From assembly GCA_046350295.1 (NCBI GenBank), contig JAXMAR010000051.1, positions 1 to 50,876 of the forward strand: DNA of 50,876 nucleotides, read 5' to 3'. Below the pieces are notes generated by a model. The model was not told the DNA's origin. It worked only from the letters and a program-made list of their open reading frames with translations, and did no database searches. The translations under genes were made by a program, and so were the position numbers. Positions 35,604 through 42,257 of the stretch are shown here, piece by piece (positions within the stretch are counted from its first letter, which is position 1; the number at the start of each line of letters is the position of its first letter). The stretch is from JAXMAR01 sp046350295. GTDB taxonomy: Bacteria; Planctomycetota; Planctomycetia; Gemmatales; Gemmataceae.

Positions 35604-36332
35604 TCAGCGTTCGAGCAAATCCCAGCCGACGCCCATGATGGCGGCGTCGATCAAAAGGTGACTGAGCCAGGCGGCGTAGAGGTTGTCGTACTTGTGATAG
35701 AGGACGGCCCAGACAAAACCGCCCACCGCCACGCACAGGGAGAAGGGCGCCACGCCGATCCAGAAATAGCCGGGTAGATAGTACGTGAGCACGATAACGT
35801 GATGGCTCATGAAGGCCAGCCCGGACACGGCTGCCGCGCCCAGCCAGGGCATCTCGCCTCGGAGGCGACCGAAGACGAACCAGCGCCAGTAGTACTCCTC
35901 GAGCAGCGAGTGGACGACGGAGAGGCCGACCGCGAAGGTCAGAAAGCCTCCGGCGTTATCGAGTCCGAACTTGTGCAGCCACTCGCGCATCTTCCCGGCC
36001 GTCGCTTCGAAGAGGGGCGTGTCGCGGAGAAAGCCGAAGTACAACAGCGCCATCCCGCCGGCGACGACGAGGGCGAAAAGGGCGCCCGCCCCGAGGCCGG
36101 CGGCACGCGGGCGGCGCGGCCACAGCAGAGCGGGCTGGGTCAGCAGAACGAAGACAACCGGCAGCGCGAATTGAAAGACCTTGCCGAAGACGAACAGGTT
36201 GGTCTGCAGCCGCGAGCGCTCGGCCTCCGGCGTGGGCAGGATCCAGCCCGTTTCCATCCAGCTCATCAGCGACGGCCACGCCATCGCCAGCAACAGGATC
36301 GGCCAGTTGTTGGTTTTTTTGTCGGCGCTCAC
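35604..36332 (-). CDS. CPBP-family intramembrane metalloprotease
   Basis: This 242-aa polytopic protein contains the CPBP/CAAX-protease signatures: EEYYWRWFVFGRLR (EExxxR, E145-E146), FMSHHVIVL (FxxxH) and YHKYDNLYAAWLSHLLID (HxxxN/B). By family knowledge these integral proteases act in the membrane on lipidated or secreted peptides or in self-immunity. The gene sits alone, convergent with the repeat-protein gene. Confidence 0.85.
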   Translation of the reverse strand: MSADKKTNNWPILLLAMAWPSLMSWMETGWILPTPEAERSRLQTNLFVFGKVFQFALPVVFVLLTQPALLWPRRPRAAGLGAGALFALVVAGGMALLYFGFLRDTPLFEATAGKMREWLHKFGLDNAGGFLTFAVGLSVVHSLLEEYYWRWFVFGRLRGEMPWLGAAAVSGLAFMSHHVIVLTYYLPGYFWIGVAPFSLCVAVGGFVWAVLYHKYDNLYAAWLSHLLIDAAIMGVGWDLLER

Positions 36333-36353
36333 CGCGTCAGTATAGCCGCGGCC

Positions 36354-37685
36354 TCAGGGCGCCGTCAGTCTCAGATCGAGGACATTGTCGCCGGCCTTCA
36401 CGGTGACGCGCAGGGGACTCTCGTGCGGCGTGGCGTACCTGGCGGGTAGGCGGTTGGGCCCGGGCTTGCCGGAGGGCTCGTAGGCCGGAACACGCCGTAC
36501 GACGGTGACGGTGTACGTTCCGGCGGGCGCGCCATCGCCGGCGGCGTAGCTGGAGAGGGTGAAGGTACCGTCCGCTTCCGTCAGCGCGTCGGCGACGCGC
36601 GGAGGCAGTCTCTTCGCGACCTCGATCACTTTCTTGTCGATCTCTTCCTTCTTCGTCTCCTTCTTGACGACGGCGGCGTCGACCGCATAGAGCGCGACCT
36701 CCGCGTCCGCCACCGGGACGCCGTCGAGCAGCACCGTGCCGCGCGTCGGCTGCGGCGGCTTGGTGTTGTGCCGCACGTAGGCGTCCTCGTCGGTGTAGCT
36801 CTTCTTCAGGTCTTCCGGATAGACGCCGTCGAGCAGGATGTTGGCGAGCGTCGGGCCTTCCTTCTTCATGGTGACCCAGACAATGTGGTCGAACTCGGAG
36901 TAGCGCAGGCCGCGCATGCGGCTGGCGCCGCCAGTGGTGGCGAGCATGTAGTAGTTCATGCCGTTGCGGACGAACTTGCGGTAATGGTGCAGGTGGCCGG
37001 CGAAGACGGTGTAGTTGCGGCCCTTGAGCAGGTCCTCGATGTCGAGCCAGCCGCTCTTCTCCAGGTCCTTCATGACCCAGACGGGTTTGTGCAGGCAAAC
37101 GACGGTCCAGCGCGCCTTGTCGTTCTCACGCAGGACCTTGGCAACGTAGTCGATCTGCTCTTTGCTGAAGCGGATCTCAGCCTTCTCCTCGGCGGGATCG
37201 GACGAGTTGAGGCAGAGGAAGAGGACGTTCTTGTAAAGGAAATGGTAATAGGAGCGGCCGAAGCGGCCCTTCCACTCCTCGGCCTCCGTGAGGTTGGCGA
37301 CGTCGTGGTTGCCCGGCACGTAGAAGAACGGCATTTGCAGCCTGGCGACGTAGCCCTGCATCTCCTTCCACTGCTCGCCGAGCCGGCCCTTGTCCTTGGT
37401 GTAGCCTTCGATGAGGTCGCCGACGGAGAGGACGAACGACGGCTGCAGGAGGTTGAGCTGGTCGACGGCCATGGAGAAGACGCGGGCGCGATGGCCGCCG
37501 GTGCGATCGCTGACGATGGCGAAGTGGAAGGTGTCGAAGTCGTTGTTGAGGCGCAGGTGGGTCCAGGGGTTGCGGTCCTGGACGTCGATTTGCAGGTCGG
37601 AAGAAGGCCCGGAGACGCCGCCGGAGAGGGCCATGGCGGCGAGGACGAGACCGAGCGCAATGGACGCGAGCAGGACCTTCTTCAT
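36354..37685 (-). CDS. Secreted metallophosphoesterase
   Basis: The 443-aa protein has a signal peptide (MKKVLLASIALGLVLAAMAL) and a calcineurin-like core: FAIVSDRTGGHRARVF (the usual DxH is D-R-T here), LSVGDLIEGY (GD motif), FFYVPGNHDVANL (GNHD), VCLHKPVWV and FAGHLHHYRKF (GHxHxY). A C-terminal domain with AAGDGAPAGTYTVTVVRRVP resembles a beta-sandwich (carboxypeptidase-regulatory type). The absence of the first His is common in a planctomycete subgroup as I recall, but the metal load is uncertain. It acts outside the cytoplasm; the substrate is unknown. Confidence 0.88.
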   Translation of the reverse strand: MKKVLLASIALGLVLAAMALSGGVSGPSSDLQIDVQDRNPWTHLRLNNDFDTFHFAIVSDRTGGHRARVFSMAVDQLNLLQPSFVLSVGDLIEGYTKDKGRLGEQWKEMQGYVARLQMPFFYVPGNHDVANLTEAEEWKGRFGRSYYHFLYKNVLFLCLNSSDPAEEKAEIRFSKEQIDYVAKVLRENDKARWTVVCLHKPVWVMKDLEKSGWLDIEDLLKGRNYTVFAGHLHHYRKFVRNGMNYYMLATTGGASRMRGLRYSEFDHIVWVTMKKEGPTLANILLDGVYPEDLKKSYTDEDAYVRHNTKPPQPTRGTVLLDGVPVADAEVALYAVDAAVVKKETKKEEIDKKVIEVAKRLPPRVADALTEADGTFTLSSYAAGDGAPAGTYTVTVVRRVPAYEPSGKPGPNRLPARYATPHESPLRVTVKAGDNVLDLRLTAP

Positions 37686-37854
37686 GGGAGACGAACCTCG
37701 GAGGAGGGACAGAGATTCTGAGAAGGTATCGCAGACCGGCGGGAAACGGAAAGTGAAAAAAGGAAAAAGTTTTCGGGAGCGGTCAGGGAGCCAAGACGTG
37801 AAGCGTGGTCGGGTCTTGGCAGTAGGGGGGCCGCGCGGTCGATGGGAGTCGCCA

Positions 37855-37901
37855 ACGGCGGGGAGGGCAAAATGCGCCGCGTGGGTCGCACTCCCCGCCG
37901 T
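37855..37901. other. Perfect 11-bp inverted repeat downstream of the Gln-rich gene
   Basis: ACGGCGGGGAG (37855-37865) pairs exactly with CTCCCCGCCGT (37891-37901), with an inner TGCG/CGCA stem in the loop. It lies 14 bp past the stop of the minus-strand gene. There is no T-run, so it is not a standard terminator; it could stabilise an mRNA end or bind a protein. Confidence 0.6.
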
Positions 37902-37914
37902 GTGCAGAGACGGT

Positions 37915-38397
37915 CTACTGAGCGCCGGCCTGGCGGGCGCGTCGCGCCAGCTCGCGGGTGGCCGCCTGTCGGACGAGGGGGGCGCCGCCGAGCTGAGCCG
38001 TCTGCAAGACCGCGTCGGGTTGCTCGCCGGCCCAGGCGGTCAGCGCATCGATCTGCGCCTGGAGCGCTTGTTGTTGCAGCGCCTGCTGCTGAGCGTAGGT
38101 CTGCACGAGGATCTGTTGCTGCAGCATCTGTTGTTGCGTCAGCAGCTGTTGCTGGAGGAGAAGTTGCTGGGCGGTCAGCGCTCCGCTCGTGCCGGGCACG
38201 ACGCCACCGCCGGAGAGGCCGAACGCGGTGACCTTGCCGCTGAAGGCCGAGCCGCCGGGGAGAACGCGACTCATGCCGGCGACGCCGCCCGTCGAACCAG
38301 CCGACCGACTGCTCTTGCACTGTGCCGGCGCGGCCGCCGGCAGGAGTGTCACCAGACCGAGACCAAGGGAAACCAGACGCAGACGTAAGACAGACAC
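37915..38397 (-). CDS. Secreted Gln-rich protein (160 aa)
   Basis: The start is set at GTG 38397 because AAGGAG lies exactly six bases upstream (cgaaggagcacctcgtg), and this places a signal peptide (LRLRLVSLGLGLVTLLPAAAPAQ) at the N-terminus; an ATG nine codons earlier has no such site. The mature part is Gly/Ser-rich, then Gln-rich and helical (QQLLLQQQLLTQQQMLQQQ), suggesting a coiled coil. No family is recognised. It may be a small surface or matrix protein. Confidence 0.6.
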   Translation of the reverse strand: MSVLRLRLVSLGLGLVTLLPAAAPAQCKSSRSAGSTGGVAGMSRVLPGGSAFSGKVTAFGLSGGGVVPGTSGALTAQQLLLQQQLLTQQQMLQQQILVQTYAQQQALQQQALQAQIDALTAWAGEQPDAVLQTAQLGGAPLVRQAATRELARRARQAGAQ

Positions 38398-38512
38398 GAG
38401 GTGCTCCTTCGAACAACCGACCATCGGGGATGGAAGTGTCTATTCACCGTAACAGGGATGGCAAGGACCACAATGGCAGAATTCCCCTAGCCGGAAGAAG
38501 TTGTCGAGGTTC

Positions 38513-38911
38513 ATGGGCCTGCGTGAGACGATGAGGAGCTGGACCTTGCAAGGGATGTCGCCTACGGGGCACGGCAGGCAAGAGTTTCGCATCCCCAACT
38601 CTCTTGTTGGCCCCGAGGACAAGTTTCATGAGTTGAAGCTCGTCAAAGAGATCCTGGAACTGCCGACAGTTGTCTTCGAAGGCCTGCGAGAAGAGCAGGA
38701 AGCGGGGCTCTGCTATGCCGGGATTCCCTCCGGCAGCTACACAAACCAAGGGAGAAAGAAGCGGCCACTTGACGGGAAGACCTTCCTTGTCTTTCTCACC
38801 GAGGAGGGCAAGGTCTTTCAGTGGCGCTGGGAAGAGGCCGATGCCGAGAGGGAAGGATACCCGGAGAAATGGCAAGAACGATTCGGGAGTCAAAAATGGC
38901 CAAAGACTTAA
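38513..38911 (+). CDS. Possible nuclease-toxin-domain protein (PBECR-like)
   Basis: About 132 aa (ATG 38513; TTG at 38501 is possible). The core (DKFHELKLVKEILELPTVVF then AGLCYAGIPSGSYTNQG... and TFLVFLTEEGKVFQWRWEEAD) resembles the order of strands and helix in barnase/EndoU/RelE-like (PBECR) nucleases found in polymorphic toxins. The resemblance is weak and no catalytic set is certain. The last 16 bp overlap the next gene, suggesting a toxin and immunity pair. Confidence 0.4.
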   Translation: MGLRETMRSWTLQGMSPTGHGRQEFRIPNSLVGPEDKFHELKLVKEILELPTVVFEGLREEQEAGLCYAGIPSGSYTNQGRKKRPLDGKTFLVFLTEEGKVFQWRWEEADAEREGYPEKWQERFGSQKWPKT

Positions 38912-39285
38912 TGAGGTATCTGGAAACGGCGAAGCCCGCCGGCTTCGAAGCGCGGCCCTACTACGGCGCCGAGGAAGATTCCCTCACGTTTTACTTCAAC
39001 AAGACCGAGTCATACGGCAAGCGCGTCGATGATCTACTAACCCTGTGCCTGTCCGTGAAGGATGACGCGCTCGTTGGCTGTCAGGTCAAGGGCGTTCGCA
39101 AGAACCTTCAACGCTTGGGCGCTTTCGGCATTGCCATCAAGCACGGCAAGGTGCGGCTCGACCTGATTGTTCACCTTCTGGCTTTCCTGGCCGACAAACC
39201 GCAGCAACGCCAGAAATACCTCGACCTGAGCCAACGGATGAAAGACGTGGAGGTTCGATTCGACGGCGCCCTGATTGGGGCATGA
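38896..39285 (+). CDS. Hypothetical protein overlapping the preceding gene (129 aa)
   Basis: Starts at ATG 38896, 16 bp inside the preceding gene. It is a soluble alpha/beta protein (ARPYYGAEEDSLTFYFNKTE then LVGCQVKGVRKNLQRLGAFG). I do not recognise its family. The overlap suggests co-translation, and it could be the immunity or partner protein of the gene before it. Confidence is limited to its being a real small gene. Confidence 0.5.
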   Translation: MAKDLMRYLETAKPAGFEARPYYGAEEDSLTFYFNKTESYGKRVDDLLTLCLSVKDDALVGCQVKGVRKNLQRLGAFGIAIKHGKVRLDLIVHLLAFLADKPQQRQKYLDLSQRMKDVEVRFDGALIGA

Positions 39286-39292
39286 AGCGTCC

Positions 39293-39687
39293 TCAATCGA
39301 TGAGCATGGACGATACAAAACGAAGTGGTTCTCCGCAGATCGGACAGACGGGGTTTTCTGGGTACTCGGCCTGCCGCGCTAATCGCAGCCGCGACCGCAG
39401 TCGCCCGATCTCATTGCAGTTGGGCAGCGCAGCTGCCGCCACTTGCTCACGTCCTCCACGGCCCCAATCAGACGCCACGCCGAGTCGGGGGCGTGAACCT
39501 CAGCAAGGTCTCGCATCGGACCGCCCACCGCAAACTGTCGACAGGTTTTTTTCTTCTCGATCAGCCGATGCATTGTCCCACACCCGTAGCAGACGAGGTT
39601 CTCCTGGTACCCGCCGAAATCCGTGTAGAAGACCTCCCCGACCTGAAAGGCGAGTGGGCAAGCATCGCAAGCGAACACCACCAGCAT
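39293..39687 (-). pseudogene. Zinc-ribbon protein with a frameshift
   Basis: From ATG 39687 the product begins MLVVFACDACPLAF and has CYGCGTMHRLIEKKK, two CxxC pairs. The frame ends at 39379 after RQLRCPTAMRSGDC, while a -1/+1 alternative frame carries NCNEIGRLRSRLRL...ENPVCPICGEPLRFV, a further CxxC. Joining them near 39440 gives a plausible zinc-ribbon protein of about 125 aa. It is convergent with the gene ending at 39285. The indel position was not fixed exactly. Confidence 0.55.
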
Positions 39688-39806
39688 CGGCCGCTCCTCC
39701 CAGAAGCAGCTTTTTTTGGAATCGCCTGCGCTTAGGATAGCACGGAACCGCAAAATCCTGTGGCTGGTTCACAATCCGCGGCGATTATCGCCAGCCAACG
39801 CTCTGC

Positions 39807-39835
39807 TTGCCGCCCTCCCGCGCTCGCCATACAGT
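39807..39835 (+). promoter_or_regulatory. Possible promoter of the nuoHJKLM operon
   Basis: TTGCCG (39807-39812) and TACAGT (39830-39835) are 17 bp apart, about 50 bp upstream of the GTG start of nuoH. A moderate match. It would make nuoH the first gene of a separate transcript. Confidence 0.4.
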
Positions 39836-39886
39836 AAGGCCAATCGTTCCCTTGCGTATCCCGGAAGTTACGGCAAGGAGCCTTCA

Positions 39887-41101
39887 GTGGCCCCGCTGTT
39901 CGCCATCTTTTCCTCGCCCTACTGGCCATACATCCTGGCCGTGGTCGCTGCCGCCCTCCTGATCGGTTTAATGCAGGTCTCGGCGATCTTCAGCGTTTGG
40001 CTCGAGCGGAAAGTGGCCGGGCGCATCCAGGACCGCCTCGGCCCCACCCGCGTCGGCGGCAAGTTCGGCTGGCTGCAAACCCTGGCCGACGGCGTCAAGC
40101 TCCTCTGCAAGGAAGACATCATCCCCGCCGGCGCCGACCATTTCCTCTTCCGCCTCGGCCCCTATATCGCGCTGGCCGGCTCCTTCATGGCTTTCGCGGC
40201 CCTTCCCTTCGGCGACGGCGTCGTCGCCCAGGAGATGAACATCGCGATCTTTTACATGCTCGCCGTCATGTCGACGGAGGTCTTCGGCATCATCCTCATC
40301 GGCTACGGCTCGGGCAGCAAGTGGTCGCTCTTCGGCGGCATGCGCGAGGCCGCCCAGATGGTGAGCTACGAGATCCCGATGGCCCTGTGCGTCATCGTGC
40401 CCGTGATCGTGGCCGGGACGATGAACCTCAACGCCATCGCGCTGCGGCAGCAGGGCATCTGGAACTGGTACGTCTTCCACGACCCGTTCACCTTCGCCGC
40501 CTTCTGGACCTACTTCACGTGCGCCATGGCCAGCTGCAAACGGGCGCCGTTCGACCTCGCCGAGGCCGAGAGCGAGCTGGTGGCCGGCTTCCACACCGAA
40601 TACTCCGGCTTCCGTTGGCTGGTGATCTTCATGGCGGAATACGGCAGCATGTTCGCGGTGAGCGGCATCGCCACGATCCTGTTCCTGGGGGGCTGGAGCC
40701 TCGGCTTCCCGTTCGAGCTGGCGGACATCCTCGGCTGGTTCGGCAACATCATCAACATCGTCGTCTTCATCTTCAAATGCTGGCTGCTGGTGTTCGTGAT
40801 GATGTGGGTACGCTGGACGTTGCCGCGGCTGCGCATCGACCAGGTGATGATGATGTGCCTCAAGTACCTGATCCCGATCAGTTGCGTGCTGCTCTTGGGC
40901 GTGAGCCTGTGGCAGGTGGCGCTGCCGGAGCTGGTGGTGACGCAGTTCCACTGGGCGTTGTTCGCCATCTGCATGGTGCTGCTGGCGCTGGTGATCGTGC
41001 GCCTCGTCAAGCTGGCCAAGGCGCCGCCTGGTACCGGTATGCCGGGCATGTGGACCATGACGAACATCCCGGGCTACCAGGGCGCCAAGCAAGAAACATG
41101 A
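39887..41101 (+). CDS. nuoH: NADH-quinone oxidoreductase subunit H
   Basis: The 404-aa membrane subunit starts at GTG 39887 with AAGGAG six bases upstream (aaggagccttcagtg); the ATG at 39716 is rejected as it lacks a ribosome site and adds a non-NuoH tail. It carries the conserved SVWLERKVAGRIQDRLGPTRVGG motif region, ALPFGDG and AETEXEL-like AEAESELVAGFHTEYSG, typical of NuoH near the quinone site. It moves no protons alone but couples quinone reduction to the antiporter-like subunits. Its stop overlaps nuoJ (ATGA, 41098-41101). nuoI, which normally follows nuoH, is not between them. Confidence 0.95.
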   Translation: MAPLFAIFSSPYWPYILAVVAAALLIGLMQVSAIFSVWLERKVAGRIQDRLGPTRVGGKFGWLQTLADGVKLLCKEDIIPAGADHFLFRLGPYIALAGSFMAFAALPFGDGVVAQEMNIAIFYMLAVMSTEVFGIILIGYGSGSKWSLFGGMREAAQMVSYEIPMALCVIVPVIVAGTMNLNAIALRQQGIWNWYVFHDPFTFAAFWTYFTCAMASCKRAPFDLAEAESELVAGFHTEYSGFRWLVIFMAEYGSMFAVSGIATILFLGGWSLGFPFELADILGWFGNIINIVVFIFKCWLLVFVMMWVRWTLPRLRIDQVMMMCLKYLIPISCVLLLGVSLWQVALPELVVTQFHWALFAICMVLLALVIVRLVKLAKAPPGTGMPGMWTMTNIPGYQGAKQET

Positions 41102-41949
41102 CTCTCGACGCCTTCCTCTTCTGGGTTATCGCCCTCTCGACGGGCCTGTGCGCCATCGCCACGGTGGTGACGCAGAACATCGTCCGCGCCGCCACTTGGC
41201 TGCTCTTCACCCTCGCGGGAACCTCGGGGATCTTCTTCCTGCTCGGGGCCGATCTCGTCGGCGCCGTGCAGCTGCTCGTCTATGTCGGCGGCACGCTCGT
41301 CCTTGTCGTCTTCGGCGTCATGCTCACGGCCCAGGGGCCGTTCATCAACATGAAGAGCACCGGCGCCGAGTGGGCGATATCGACCGTCGTCGGCATCTGC
41401 CTCATGGGCGTCCTCGCTTTCACGGTCCTGGCCGTCCGCAACACCAGCGGGCAACGGTACACGCTGAGCGAGGAGTACCGCCTCGGCGAACCGGTCGAGG
41501 CGAAAGGCAAACGCAAGCCAAGGGACCAGGCGCTCGCGAAATACGCGCCCAGGACCCGCCTGATCAACGCGACTCCCGAAGCGGACAAGATCCGCGACGA
41601 GTACGGACCGAAGATCGCCGCCGCCGCGACCCCGGACGAACGGCAGGACCTCATCGCCCAGCTCAACAAGGACCTGGAAAAGCAGAAGGCTTCAACCTCC
41701 CCCTACACCAACCTGATCGGCCTTGGCCTCCTGGGCAAGCCGGTCGGCCCCGCCCACACGGAGAAGAGCGACGGCAAGGCCAAGCCCGTCCGCGCCAACT
41801 ATCTCTTCCCGTTCGAAATCGTCAGCGTGCATTTGCTCGTCGTCCTGATCGGCGCCGCGTACCTGGCCCGCGCCAAGCGGAAGAAGACACAAACGCCGCT
41901 CATCGCCGGCGGTCCGGACACAGAGGTTGCGGAAGGAGGCGCCCCGTGA
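41098..41949 (+). CDS. nuoJ: NADH-quinone oxidoreductase subunit J with extended loop
   Basis: The 283-aa protein starts at ATG 41098 in an ATGA overlap with nuoH. The membrane core resembles NuoJ (LFTLAGTSGIFFLLGADLVGAVQLLVYVGGTLVLVVFGVML, then EWAISTVVGIC and a last helix at VHLLVVLIGAAYL). Between helices 4 and 5, about residues 120-235, lies a charged soluble insertion of about 100 residues (GKRKPRDQALAKYAPRTRL...RQDLIAQLNKDLEKQ), which most NuoJ proteins (about 170 aa) lack. A GTGA overlap joins nuoK. Confidence 0.9.
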   Translation: MTLDAFLFWVIALSTGLCAIATVVTQNIVRAATWLLFTLAGTSGIFFLLGADLVGAVQLLVYVGGTLVLVVFGVMLTAQGPFINMKSTGAEWAISTVVGICLMGVLAFTVLAVRNTSGQRYTLSEEYRLGEPVEAKGKRKPRDQALAKYAPRTRLINATPEADKIRDEYGPKIAAAATPDERQDLIAQLNKDLEKQKASTSPYTNLIGLGLLGKPVGPAHTEKSDGKAKPVRANYLFPFEIVSVHLLVVLIGAAYLARAKRKKTQTPLIAGGPDTEVAEGGAP

Positions 41950-42254
41950 TCGGCCTCGAGCACTACCTGATCCTGGGCGCCCTGCTCTTCGTCTGCGGCG
42001 CCGTCTGCATGGCCACCAAGCGCAACGCCATCGGCGTCCTCATCGGCGTCGAGCTGGTCCTGAACGGCGCCAACATCAACCTGGTCGCCCTGTCGCATTT
42101 CAACCCGGCCTTCGAGATCGAGGGGATGATCTTCGCTCTCTTCGTCATCGTGCTGGCCGCCGGGGAGGCGGCCGTCGCCCTGGCGATCGTCCTCAACTTC
42201 TACAACAACCACACGACGGTGGACGTCGATTCGGCCGAGGAGTTGAAAGGCTAG
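41946..42254 (+). CDS. nuoK: NADH-quinone oxidoreductase subunit K
   Basis: The 102-aa subunit starts at GTG 41946 (GGAGG just upstream) in a GTGA overlap with nuoJ. Three helices carry the NuoK pattern: LEHYLILGALLFVCGAV, IGVLIGVELVLNGANINLVAL (the Glu in GVELV is the conserved buried Glu) and FVIVLAAGEAAVALAIVL. It is part of the proton-translocation arm. It is of normal length, unlike its neighbours. Confidence 0.95.
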   Translation: MIGLEHYLILGALLFVCGAVCMATKRNAIGVLIGVELVLNGANINLVALSHFNPAFEIEGMIFALFVIVLAAGEAAVALAIVLNFYNNHTTVDVDSAEELKG

Positions 42255-42257
42255 CCC

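Noticed and set aside
37855..37901. Rho-independent terminator
   Set aside because: The stem is perfect, but there is no T-run on either side.
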